Below, one piece after another: positions 54,407 to 63,368 of a stretch of DNA of 64,000 bases; positions within the stretch are counted from its first letter, which is position 1; the number at the start of each line of letters is the position of its first letter. The notes under the pieces were generated by a model. The model had not been told where the DNA came from. It made no database searches and saw nothing but the letters and a program-made list of their open reading frames with translations. This DNA comes from Deltaproteobacteria bacterium (GTDB lineage: Bacteria; Myxococcota_A; UBA9160; UBA4427): positions 1-64,000 of the forward strand of contig JADJOR010000009.1 of NCBI GenBank assembly GCA_016713665.1, given 5' to 3'. A program made the translations under genes and the position numbers.

Positions 54407-54958
54407 TTGGCCCTTCGTCGGGGATTCAAAGCGGAGGCGGAGCGCATCGCCACCGAGACCTGGGAAGCGATGAACTTGGAGCCTGGGGACCGGATGGATG
54501 GCGTAGCGTTGGCAAAGCATCTCGGATGTTCGGTCCACTCCGCATCGGAGCTCGTGGACATCCGCGACCTCCAAAGGCTTTACGATCTACAGAAGAACGC
54601 ATTCTTCGCGTGCACGTTCAAGTTTGCGGGAAAGCGTCCCGCGGTCGTCTACAACCCGCTGATGGACGAGCCCCGCCGAAACAGTGACGTCGCCCACGAA
54701 GCAGCTCACCTGTGCCTTGACCACCAACTCTCGCGCCTCAAGCGCGTCGGCGGCGTTGCCTTCCTCTCGTGCGACAAGACTCAGGAGGAGGAGGCAAGCT
54801 GGCTCGCCGGCTGCTTGCTCCTCCCCAGATTCGCGCTGATGCACGACCTCAAGAGGCGTCTGTCACAAAAGAACATCAGCGAGAAGCGAGTGCTGAGCAC
54901 GGATATGGTCGCCTATCGGATTCGCGTTACCGGCGCTGCACGCCAGTTCCGTTCATGA
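54407..54958 (+). CDS. ImmA/IrrE family metallo-endopeptidase
   Basis: 183 residues from a TTG. Zinc-binding HEAAH (near residue 101, in RRNSDVAHEAAHLCLDH), with a downstream glutamate in EEEASWLAGCLLLPRFAL. This matches the ImmA/IrrE family that cleaves XRE repressors after a signal. It is next to an XRE gene and would thereby derepress the divergent Ubl operon; the step is inferred from other systems. Confidence 0.88.
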   Translation: MALRRGFKAEAERIATETWEAMNLEPGDRMDGVALAKHLGCSVHSASELVDIRDLQRLYDLQKNAFFACTFKFAGKRPAVVYNPLMDEPRRNSDVAHEAAHLCLDHQLSRLKRVGGVAFLSCDKTQEEEASWLAGCLLLPRFALMHDLKRRLSQKNISEKRVLSTDMVAYRIRVTGAARQFRS

Positions 54959-55079
54959 GGCTCACGACGCTCTTTGAACCCGCGCGAATTGCACCAAAAA
55001 CCGCGTCCCTAGCCCACTGCTCGGCCGACGGGGGATGCCACCTGCTGAAAATCAAATGCGCTCCGGTGGCGCTGAGAGC

Positions 55080-55250
55080 TTCCCTGATCTGGCGGAAAAT
55101 TCCCTGCTCGCCTCGCATTAATTCCCTGTTCCAGCTCGCAGGGAATTCGAGTCTAAGTGTTCGGGATCGCTCAGGAATCCGAGCACATTCGGCGCGGAGA
55201 CGGGCCGAATCTGTCGAAGTTCCCTGTACTTTCCCATAGATCAGGGAATT
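55080..55250. repeat. Array of AATTCCCTG / CAGGGAATT repeats
   Basis: Six copies of TTCCCTG in both orientations within 171 bases: 55080-55086, 55100-55106, 55122-55128 (direct), 55139-55147 (inverted), 55220-55226 (direct) and 55242-55250 (inverted). Copies three and four form AATTCCCTG-N10-CAGGGAATT, a hairpin. A 12-base direct repeat, CGCGGAGACGGG, occurs at 55193-55204 and 55254-55265. The 590-base stretch 54,959-55,549 otherwise holds no supported gene. It lies at the change from accessory to metabolic genes. Confidence 0.7.
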
Positions 55251-55549
55251 GGACGCGGAGACGGGTTCGCGACGGACTCCCCCCACCGCCATTCAGTCTG
55301 CGTCTCTCGCCCATCCCCGGTGCGTCTCGCGAAGGCCAGGGACTCGTCCCGAGGCGTAGGGACCCGTTCAGTCGGACCCTGGGATTCCAGATTCGAAGGA
55401 ACGAACTGGATGCGGATTCGTCCAACGCTCCCGTATCCAGCGACGCTTTCGCCGCAGATGCGACGCGAGCGCTCCCCGATGGCATAGTTGCGGCTAGGAG
55501 CAGCTCGCAGAAGCGAATTGCCCGTTCCCGGTTCATGCAGGAGACCCGA

Positions 55550-57187
55550 ATGACGACCCAGTCCCCCCTCCCGATCCCCCCGCCCCGTCGAGCAGTACGA
55601 CGTCCTCGTCATCGGCGCCGGCGTGAGCGGCATGTACGCGATCCATCACTTCCGCCAGATGGGCCTCTCGGTCCGGGCGTACGACGGGCGAGCGACGTCG
55701 GGGGACCTGGTGGTACAACCGCTATCCGGGGGCCCGCGTCGACGGTCCGGCAGCCCCTTCTATTGCTACACGTTCACCGACGAGCTCATGAAGGAGTGGG
55801 ATTGGGAGAGACCCAGTCCGAGCAGTCCGCGGTGCTCGCCTATCTCGAGCACGTCGCCGATCGCTTCGATCTCCGCCGCGACATCCAGTTCGACACCTGG
55901 GTGACCGACGCCCGCTACGACGAGGCGACGCAGCGCTGGACGATCGAGACGAGCACGGGCGCCCGCGCCTCGGGTCGGTTCCTGATCTGCGCCGTCGGCG
56001 CCCCTGTCGACGACCAACATGCCCGACATCCCGGGCATCGGGACTTCGCCGGCGAGACCTATCACACCGGCCAATGGCCCCACGAGCCGATCTCCTTCAA
56101 GGGCAAGCGCGTCGCCGTGATCGGCACGGGCTCTTTCAGGCATCCAGGCGATCCCGGAGATCGCGAAGGAGGCCGACCACGTCACCGTCCTCCAGCGCAC
56201 GGCGCAGTACGCCTTTCCGCCGGCAACCGGCCGCTGTCGCCCGAAGAGATGGCGGAAGCGCGCGCGAACTGGGACTCGATCCGCGCGAAGATGATGGCCC
56301 ATCCGGGCGGCTTCCCGGTCGACTCCCACGGACGCAAGGCCCTCGATGCGACGCCGGAGGAGCGGGAGGCGCTCTACGAGAAGCTGTGGCAGCGCGGCAG
56401 CTTCAAGTTCTTCCTCGACAGCTACGTCGACATCGCGGTCAGCGAAGAGGCCAACGCCACGATGGCCGACTCCGTGAAGGCGAAGATCCGGAAGATCGTG
56501 CGCGACCCGAAGACGGCCGAGAAGCTGATCCCGAACCATTTCGTGATGACGAAGCGGCCGATCCTCGAGAACGGCTACTTCGAGACCTACAACCGCGACA
56601 ACGTGACGCTCGTCGATCTGCGCAATGACCCGATCGAGCGCTTCACGCGCAACAGCGTCGTTACGAAGTCCGGCGAGCACCCGATCGACATGCTCGTCCT
56701 CGCGACGGGCTTCGACGCCATCAGCGGCACGATGCTGCGCCTGAATCCGAAGGGTCGCGGGGGAGTCAGCCTGAAGGAGCGGTGGAAGGACCGCTTCCAC
56801 AACTTCCTCGGCCTCACGATCGGCGGCTTCCCCAATCTGTTCATGATCCACGGCCCCGGCTCGCCCGGTGTGTTCTACAACATGCCCCTCGGCGCGGAGC
56901 GCCAGCTCGGCTGGATCGGCGACTGCATCCGCCATCTGCGCGAGAACGAGCTCGGCGCGATCGAGCCCACGAAGTCGAGCGAAGAGGTCTGGGGCAACGA
57001 GGTCACGACGCTCGCGAACTTCACGCTCTTTCCGCGAACGGATTCGTGGTGGACGGGCGCGAACGTACCGGGCAAGCCGCGTTATTTCTCGGCCTACCTG
57101 GGCGGCTCGATCTACTACCAGCGCATCGCGGACGTCGCGAACAAGGGCTACGAGGGGTTCGCGTTCGAGCCGGCGAAGCGAGCGTGA
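55550..57187 (+). pseudogene. Flavin-containing Baeyer-Villiger-type monooxygenase, frameshifted
   Basis: About 545 residues from the ATG at 55550. FAD-binding VLVIGAGVSGMYAIHH is readable but in a different frame from the start and from the rest; at least four indels lie between 55,570 and 55,810. A second cluster is at about 55,990-56,180. The fingerprint FAGETYHTGQW (F-x-G-x3-H-x3-W) of Baeyer-Villiger monooxygenases is intact, as is the long C-terminal part (PNHFVMTKRPILENGYFETYN, GLTIGGFPNLFMIHGPGSPGV). These enzymes insert oxygen into cyclic ketones with NADPH. Intact-gene status depends on whether the indels are real. Confidence 0.8.
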
Positions 57188-57200
57188 CGGCTCTGCGCCG

Positions 57201-58328
57201 ATGATTCTGGCCTTGCTGCTCGTCGCCGCGTTGTTCCTGGCATTCGCCAACGGTGCCAACGACAACTTCAAGGGGCGTCGCCACGCTCTTCGGGAGCGGC
57301 ACGGCCAGCTACAGGACCGCGATCGCCTGGGCGACTGCAACGACGTTCGCGGGGTCGGTCGCCTCGGTCTTCCTGGCGGCGGAGCTTCTGAAGAAGTTTT
57401 CGGGGCGTGGGCTGGTGCCGGATTCACTGGTCGAGTCCGAGGCATTCCTGCTGGCGGTCGCGATCGGGGCCGGCACGACCGTTCTCCTCGCGACGCGGTT
57501 CGGATTTCCGGTGTCGACGACCCATGGCCTGATCGGGGCCTTGCTAGGCGCGGGCTCTGCATCCCTCGGCTCCGGCGGCGTCGATCTCTCGGCACTCGGA
57601 ATGGGCTTCGTCGCACCGCTGCTCTTCAGTCCTTTCGTCGCGGTCCTGGCGGGAGCCGGTCTCTATGCGCTTCTGCACGCCGTGCGCTGGGGGCTCGACG
57701 TGCCGAGGGAGTGGTGTGTCTGTGTCAGCACGAAGGAGCAGATCCTGGCGATCCCGCGCGCGAGCTCGGTCTGGGCGATGCGGGCGGCAACCATCCCGGC
57801 CATCGAGTTCGACTGCTGCGACGTCGTGACCTGCCGGCAGCGCCTATGCGGAACGATCGTCGGCGTCGATTCGCAGCGGGTGATCGACACGGTTCATTTC
57901 CTGAGCGCGGGCGTCGTCTCCTTCGCTCGGGGACTGAACGACACCGAAGATCGCGGCTCTCCTTCTTCTAGTGCCCGGTCTCTCGGCGGCGACGGATGCG
58001 GGTGGACGGGGATCGCGATGGCGGTCGGGGGCTCGCAGCGGCCCGACGGGTCGCGGAGACGATGAGCCACGGGATCACGGCGATGAACCACGGCCAGGGT
58101 TTTGCTTCGAATCTCGCGACCGGGTTCCTCGTCATCCTGGCGAGCACGTTCGGCCTGCCCGTTTCGACGACCCACGTCTCGGTCGGCTCGCTTTCCGGGA
58201 TCGGCTTCGCGACGGGCCAGGCGAGCCCGAAGACGATCGCCAGCATCGTTCTTTCATGGCTCGTGACGCTCCCGATCGCAGCGGCGATCGCCGGAATGGC
58301 TTGCCTCGTGATCGCGCGATTCGAGTGA
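57201..58328 (+). pseudogene. PiT-family inorganic phosphate transporter, frameshifted
   Basis: The PiT signature is at both ends: FANGANDN after the ATG at 57201, and SFARGLNDTE near 57,930. The first frame breaks near 57,270; the main part then reads VATLFGSGTASYRTAIAWATATTF, with FPVSTTHGLIGALLGA (first PiT repeat). Near 57,950-58,000 the frame breaks again, and the last part has MNHGQGFASNLATGFLVILASTFGLPVSTTHVSVGSL (second repeat). About 370 residues, with some ten membrane helices. It would import phosphate, sulfate or metal-phosphate with H+ or Na+. Confidence 0.8.
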
Positions 58329-58364
58329 GCTCGAGTCGAACCGGCCGACGAGGGCGACAGTTCG

Positions 58365-59225
58365 TCAGATGTGCCGCGGCCGATTGACGAAGCGCCCTTC
58401 CTTCGGCGACCAGATCCAGCCGCTCCCCGCCCGCGTCCCGCCGTCGACGGGGATGTTGTGTCCCGTGACGAAGGCCGACATGTCCGACGCAAGGAAGAGC
58501 GCGACGCGGGCCTGATCCTCGGGCCAGCCGAGGCGACCGACGGGGGCCCACGAAGGCCAGAGGTCGGAAGCTTCTTCGAATCCGCTGATGTAGTCGACCT
58601 GAGGCGTCTGGGTCAGGTCCGGTCCGATGCCGTTCACGCGGATGCCGTTGCGACCCTGCTCGGCGGCGAGGCAGGTCGTGAAGTGGGCGCTCGCCGCCTT
58701 GAGCGAGCCGTACACGGGCTCGCACGGGTAGCCCCGCATGCCCTCGACGGAGTGGACGTTGACGATCGATCCCCGCCGCTTCTCGATCATCGAGCCGAGG
58801 AACGCATGGGTCACCGCATAGAAATGGAGCAGGTTGATGCGGATCATCGCCTCCCACGACGCCGGGCCCGACTTCGCGAAGGGCACGAGCGGCCGATAGT
58901 CGCCGACGTTGTTGACGAGGACGTCGCAGCGTCCGTGATGGGAGAGGACGGCCTGCGCGAGGCGATCGGCCTCGTCGGGGCGGGTCACGTCGAGGACGTG
59001 GGCGCGCGCTTTTCCACCGGCGGCCGTGATCGTGGCGGCGCTCTCCTGCGCGCGCTTCGCGTCGATGTCGGCGATCTCGACGAGCGCGCCGTGCTGCGCG
59101 AAGAGCGTCGCGATGGCGCCGCCGATGCCCTGGGAGCCGCCACCGGTCACGACCGCGACGCGGCCGTCGAGGAGCTTGTTGAAGTCGGAGATCGCGGGGA
59201 CGTCGCTCGGCTTCGGGTGGATCAT
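58365..59225 (-). CDS. Short-chain dehydrogenase/reductase
   Basis: 286 residues from the ATG at 59225. NAD(P)-binding GGGSQGIGGAI near 28, NNVGDYRPL near 108, and the catalytic S, Y and K in NVHSVEGMRGYPCEPVYGSLKAA (YxxxK). Classical SDR length plus about 25 residues at the N-terminus. D in EIADIDAKR after the second strand favours NAD(H). Substrate unknown. Probably read with other degradation-type genes around it. Confidence 0.92.
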   Translation of the reverse strand: MIHPKPSDVPAISDFNKLLDGRVAVVTGGGSQGIGGAIATLFAQHGALVEIADIDAKRAQESAATITAAGGKARAHVLDVTRPDEADRLAQAVLSHHGRCDVLVNNVGDYRPLVPFAKSGPASWEAMIRINLLHFYAVTHAFLGSMIEKRRGSIVNVHSVEGMRGYPCEPVYGSLKAASAHFTTCLAAEQGRNGIRVNGIGPDLTQTPQVDYISGFEEASDLWPSWAPVGRLGWPEDQARVALFLASDMSAFVTGHNIPVDGGTRAGSGWIWSPKEGRFVNRPRHI

Positions 59226-59341
59226 GGTCTGGGCACCTCGGATGGGTGGTGGGTGATCTGGGCGTGGTCGGGGTCGGCGCGGCGCGGCTCGGCGACGGGC
59301 GTCTTCGGGTCTGCGCGGAGCCGGTGGGGACGTTCGAAGGC

Positions 59342-59962
59342 CTAGCGCTTCCAGGCGACGCCGTAGCGATCCCGGCTCGTGATCTCCGCGATCGGCCGAC
59401 GCCGCGGCCGGCCGAGCTTGCGCGCCGGAAAACCGATCGGAAGCGTCGCGAGGGGGACGACGTGTTCGGGCAGGCCGAGCAGCTTCGCGAAGCTTCCGTC
59501 GGGGGCGTAGAGCGGCAGGCTGCTCATGAGCGAGCCGAGTCCGAGTGCCGCCGCCGCGAGCAGGATGTTCTGGGCCGCCGGGTAGATCGAAGATCCCATC
59601 TGGTCGAGCGGGAGGACCGTCGTGTCCCCGCATAGCACGAGGACGACCGGCGCCTCCGCGAGGCCGCCCATCGCCCAGCGATCGACGTCGAGGAAGCCCG
59701 GATCCGTCTGGTCCTCGGTCGTGTCACGGGCGAAGGCGAGCCACGCGGCCCGCGCGCCGTCGCTGATCTGCTTGCGGAGCGCCGCGTCCTGGACGACGAC
59801 GAAACGCCAGGGCTGGCAGTTCTTCGCGCTCGGGGCGTGGGTGCCCGCCTCGAGGATCTGCTCGATCCACGCTTCGGGAATCGGGTCGGAAAGGAGCGCG
59901 CGGTGGGCGCGTTGGCTGCGGACGATCTCGAAGAAGCCGGGGTCTCGATCGGATGCGCTCAT
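59342..59962 (-). CDS. Nitroreductase family FMN-dependent oxidoreductase
   Basis: 206 residues from the ATG at 59962, with AAAGGAG upstream. FMN-binding RSQRAHRALLSDPIPEAWIEQILEAGTHAPSAKNCQPWRFVVV and the later LLAAAALGLGSLMSSLP and LGLPEHVVPLATLPIGFPA are characteristic. Members reduce nitro compounds, quinones or flavins with NAD(P)H. Upstream of the SDR in the same direction. Confidence 0.92.
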   Translation of the reverse strand: MSASDRDPGFFEIVRSQRAHRALLSDPIPEAWIEQILEAGTHAPSAKNCQPWRFVVVQDAALRKQISDGARAAWLAFARDTTEDQTDPGFLDVDRWAMGGLAEAPVVLVLCGDTTVLPLDQMGSSIYPAAQNILLAAAALGLGSLMSSLPLYAPDGSFAKLLGLPEHVVPLATLPIGFPARKLGRPRRRPIAEITSRDRYGVAWKR

Positions 59963-60205
59963 GCGGGACTCCTTTCGACGGGGACGGTACGACGCTCGCC
60001 ACGGCGAGGACTGTCTCGGGCGCTCCGATTCTCGCGCGTTCGCCTCGAGGGTGCGAGATGGGGCGCGAGATCGGTCATTGCGGGGATGCTTCGCATGGAC
60101 GACGCTCGCAGTGCCCGGGTGTCTCCGGTCGCTCCGCAGCTTCGTGGGGATGCGTGGAGACCGGATGAAAATGAATCGTTCACGTTGCGCCGAGGAGGTT
60201 CGTCG

Positions 60206-60547
60206 ATGTCGAGGATTGCTTTCCAATGGCTCGTGCCCGTCGTGTTGCTCACCATCCCGGGCTGTACCCGGATGCCCGGTGGCATTGCGCCGTCGAACAT
60301 TCCGCTCGCGCCGGACGGCTACACGCGACTGCGAGAGGTGAAGCGGAGCGATTGCAAGGTCAATCTGCTCGGGTTGATCCCCGTCAGTGGCAGCAACTAC
60401 ACGGCCGACGCGATGGACGAGGCGCTCGAGGAGGTGGCGGGCGCCGAGGCGCTCATCGACATCACGGTCGAGCGGGTGTCGAAATTCTTCATCCTCTGGT
60501 CCCAGACGTGCACCGAGGTTCGCGCGACTGCCGTCTCCGTTCCCTGA
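60206..60547 (+). CDS. Small lipoprotein
   Basis: 113 residues from the ATG at 60206, with GAGGAGG upstream. The signal ends TIPGC, a lipobox. The mature part contains KRSDCKVNLLGLIPVSGSNYTADAMDEALEEVAGAEALIDITVE and RVSKFFILWSQTCTEVRATAV, with two cysteines. The pattern recalls small TRL-like lipoproteins (strand, GLIP, helix with A-rich part, strand). Function unknown. Confidence 0.7.
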   Translation: MSRIAFQWLVPVVLLTIPGCTRMPGGIAPSNIPLAPDGYTRLREVKRSDCKVNLLGLIPVSGSNYTADAMDEALEEVAGAEALIDITVERVSKFFILWSQTCTEVRATAVSVP

Positions 60548-60574
60548 TCCGCTTGCCAGCCGGAGCCCTCATCG

Positions 60575-61756
60575 ATGATCCTCGACATCTTCGCCGAGCT
60601 GCAGAACCCCGCCCCCCGCCGACACGGCGTCGAGCGCCGCATCTTCCTCGAGGCGATCGAGCAGGCGCGGCTCGCCGACGAGATGGGCTTCGGCTGCTGG
60701 TGGGCCGTCGAGCATCACGGCTCGCCGCAGTTCAGCTACTCGTCCGCTCCCGACCTCATGCTCGCCGTCCTGTCGCAGCACACCGAGCGAATCCGCCTCG
60801 GCCACTCCGGCGTGCTCGGGCCCTTCGACATCAATCATCCGATGCGCATCGCCGAGCGCGCAGCCTTCCTCGACAACGTGAGCGGGGGGCGGCTCGAGCT
60901 CGGGATCGCCCGCTCTGTGCCCTACGAGTGGGAGACGTTCTGCGTCGATCCCGACGTGACGCGCGAGCAGGTCGCCGAGGCGCTCCGGATCATCCCGCAG
61001 ATGTGGCGGGAAGGGCCGTTCCGCTGCGACGGCAAGCATCTTCGGATCCCGGAGCGCGAGGTCGTCCCGAAGCCGCTTCAGCAGCCGCATCCGCCGCTCT
61101 GGGTGACCGGCGCGACGCCGGAGGGGCTCGAGAACGCGGGGCGGATGGGCGTCGGCGTGCTGGCGACGATCATGTTCTCGCCGATCGAGACGATCGGGGA
61201 ATACGTCGGCTACTACCGCCGCGGCCTCGAGCAGTGCAAGCCCGTCGGCGACTTCGTCAATCGCCAGGCGGCATGCGCGTCCTTCTTCCACTGCGGCGAG
61301 ACCGTCGACGAGACGATCGCGAGCGGGGCCGGCGAGGCGGCGCTCTGGTTCATGAACGCCCAGGCGAAGGTCTTCGGCATTCCGCGCCTCGACTGGCTCG
61401 AGGCCTGTCGCGGCAGCATGCCGCTGCACGCGAACTCGAACAATCCCTTCGTCGCACCGAGCGACGACGAGGGCGGGGATCTCGACGATCCGATGCCGGT
61501 GATCCGCTTGATGAATCGGCTCCACGCCGGGCTCGACGTCGATCCGGTCGAGGTCTACGAGGCGCTGCTGCCGATCGACTCGGTCATCATCGGCGACGTC
61601 GAGGTCTGCCGGCGCAAGCTCGCGCGTTATGCGGAGCTCGGTGTCGACCGGATCATGTGTCTGATGCAGATGGGCTACCTCCCCCACGAGCAGGTGATGA
61701 AGAGCATCCGCGCCGCAGGAAAGCACCTCGTGCCGGAGCTGGCGGCGGGCGCTTGA
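60575..61756 (+). CDS. LLM-class flavin-dependent oxidoreductase
   Basis: 393 residues. TIM-barrel of the luciferase-like monooxygenase type: FLEAIEQARLADEMGFGCWWAVEHH, LSQHTERIRLGHSGVLGPF, NHPMRIAERAAFLDNVSGGRLELGIARS, then HPPLWVTGATPEGLENAGRMGVGVL. These bind FMN or F420. Similar enzymes of about 380 residues occur in hydrocarbon and sterol degradation. Separate from, and in the direction of, MutT. Confidence 0.9.
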   Translation: MILDIFAELQNPAPRRHGVERRIFLEAIEQARLADEMGFGCWWAVEHHGSPQFSYSSAPDLMLAVLSQHTERIRLGHSGVLGPFDINHPMRIAERAAFLDNVSGGRLELGIARSVPYEWETFCVDPDVTREQVAEALRIIPQMWREGPFRCDGKHLRIPEREVVPKPLQQPHPPLWVTGATPEGLENAGRMGVGVLATIMFSPIETIGEYVGYYRRGLEQCKPVGDFVNRQAACASFFHCGETVDETIASGAGEAALWFMNAQAKVFGIPRLDWLEACRGSMPLHANSNNPFVAPSDDEGGDLDDPMPVIRLMNRLHAGLDVDPVEVYEALLPIDSVIIGDVEVCRRKLARYAELGVDRIMCLMQMGYLPHEQVMKSIRAAGKHLVPELAAGA

Positions 61757-61841
61757 ACGAAGCCCACGGCGGGGTCCGAGTCGGTCGGGGCGTCGGACGC
61801 CGCTTCGGGCCGCGAGCGGATGGCGGCTCGCCGGGGCCCCG

Positions 61842-62327
61842 ATGAGCGGACGGCCCCCGCTCCACGTCGTCGGGGCCGCGATCCTCCGGTCCGGGCGCTG
61901 TCTCGTGGCCCAGCGAGGCCCCGGCATGTCCCTTCCGGGTCTCTGGGAGTTCCCGGGCGGAAAGGTCGAGCCACGCGAGTCGCCGCAGGAGGCCTTGATC
62001 CGCGAGCTCCGGGAAGAGCTCGGTGTCGCGATCGAGGTCGGCGCCTGGCTCGGTCGCGGCGAGTCGCACGCGGGCGCGCGCGAGGTCGTGCTCGACGTCT
62101 ACGCGGCGACGCTCGTCGCCGGCGAGCCCGAGCCACGCGAGCACGCGCAGCTGCGCTGGATCGAGGCCCGCGAGATCGAGCCGCTCGACTGGCCCGAGGC
62201 CGATCGGCCGATCCTCTCGATGCTGCAGCGCGTCCTCGATCGCGGACTCGCCGCGAATCCGCTGCCGGCGCCCGTACCGATCGTGAGCGTCGACTGGGCG
62301 AGCCGCGTCGCGGGCCGGGCGCTCTAA
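61842..62327 (+). CDS. mutT: NUDIX hydrolase, MutT-like
   Basis: 161 residues as read. The NUDIX box GGKVEPRESPQEALIRELREELG is complete (GX5EX7REUXEEXGU). It hydrolyses oxidised dGTP or other nucleoside diphosphate derivatives. The natural end may be near residue 140; the last 20 residues (IVSVDWASRVAGRAL) look like the beginning of the next, DUF429-type, protein in the same frame. Confidence 0.9.
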   Translation: MSGRPPLHVVGAAILRSGRCLVAQRGPGMSLPGLWEFPGGKVEPRESPQEALIRELREELGVAIEVGAWLGRGESHAGAREVVLDVYAATLVAGEPEPREHAQLRWIEAREIEPLDWPEADRPILSMLQRVLDRGLAANPLPAPVPIVSVDWASRVAGRAL

Positions 62328-63215
62328 CTGGCTCGGCCCGATGCGAGGGGCTGGCGCATCGAACGGCCGTCGCCGCCGGAAGCGGGCTGGGCCTTCGAGG
62401 ACGTCCTCATGCTCGCGGATCGGATCGCCGAGCCCTTCGACGGCGCGGCGCTCGTCGCGATCGACGCCGTCCTCGGTCTGCCGCGCGCCTTCGGGATGCG
62501 CGCCGAGGGCAATCAATTCCTGGCGGTCGCCGAAGAGCTCCTGGCGTCGGGCGCGCTCGAGCGCGCTTCGAAGCGCGCGGCCGACTGGTCGCCCGCGTCG
62601 CCCTTCTTCGCCGTGCCCGCCGGCCTGGGTGGGCTGACCCGATTCCTCGACCGCGCCGGGGGCCGCGCCATGCTCTATCGCCAGCTCGAACGGGCGACCG
62701 GCGCCAGGCCCGTCTTCGCGCGCAGCGGCATCCCCGGGACCGTCGGCAGCGGCACGATCGCCCTCTGGCGCGCGCTGCTCGCGGCGAGACGGGAGCGGCC
62801 CGATCGCTTTCGCGTCTGGCCCTTCGAAATCGAGCTCGAGGCGCTCCCGGGCGCGCGCTGCATCGCCGTCGCGGAGTCCTATCCGAGAGCTTGTTATGCC
62901 GTCGCCCTCGCGGACGCGCTCCCGACGCGGCCCCGGGCCATCGCGAAGGGGAGTCCGCGCGCGCGGCGCATCGCGCTCGACGCGCTCCAGAGAGCGAGCT
63001 GGATTCGCGAGCGCTCCGTCGAGATCACGGGTCTCGAGGCCGCCCTGGCGAGCGAAGACGATTTCGATGCGCTGCTCCAGGCGGCGGCGCTCGTCCGGCT
63101 GGTCGACGCGGGCATGCCGCTCACAGCCCCCCTCGTCGACCCGATCTGGGAGGGCGGCATCCTCGGGACCGGCGGAGCGACGATCCGCGCGCCGAACGTC
63201 CCTCGACGTCGCTGA
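62283..63215 (+). pseudogene. DUF429-like RNase H-fold protein split by an in-frame stop
   Basis: From the GTG at 62283 the frame reads VSVDWASRVAGRAL, then a TAA (62325-62327), then LARPDARGWRIERPSPPEAGW and so on to 63215 without another stop. VDWASR at the start, VAIDAVLGLPRAF in the middle and EGGILGTGG at the end match the DUF429 layout (acidic residues on strands 1 and 4). The part after the stop could start at the ATG at 62409 and give 268 residues lacking the first strand. One base change or an error explains the stop. Function unknown. Confidence 0.65.
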
Positions 63216-63368
63216 TCGGATTGCGGGAGAGGGCGCCCGCCCGTCCTCCTCGCCGGTCGTCCCCGCCCGCGCTCCCGCGCCCCCGATTTCTGGCACACTC
63301 CACGCCGGAGCGGCGATGCCATCGCCCCATCGCCCCGACCGCTTCCGTCCGAAAGCAGGAGCGCCCCG

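Noticed and set aside
55157..55550. N-terminal 131 codons in frame with the monooxygenase
   Set aside because: They cover the repeat array and have no family pattern; the real start is the ATG at 55550.
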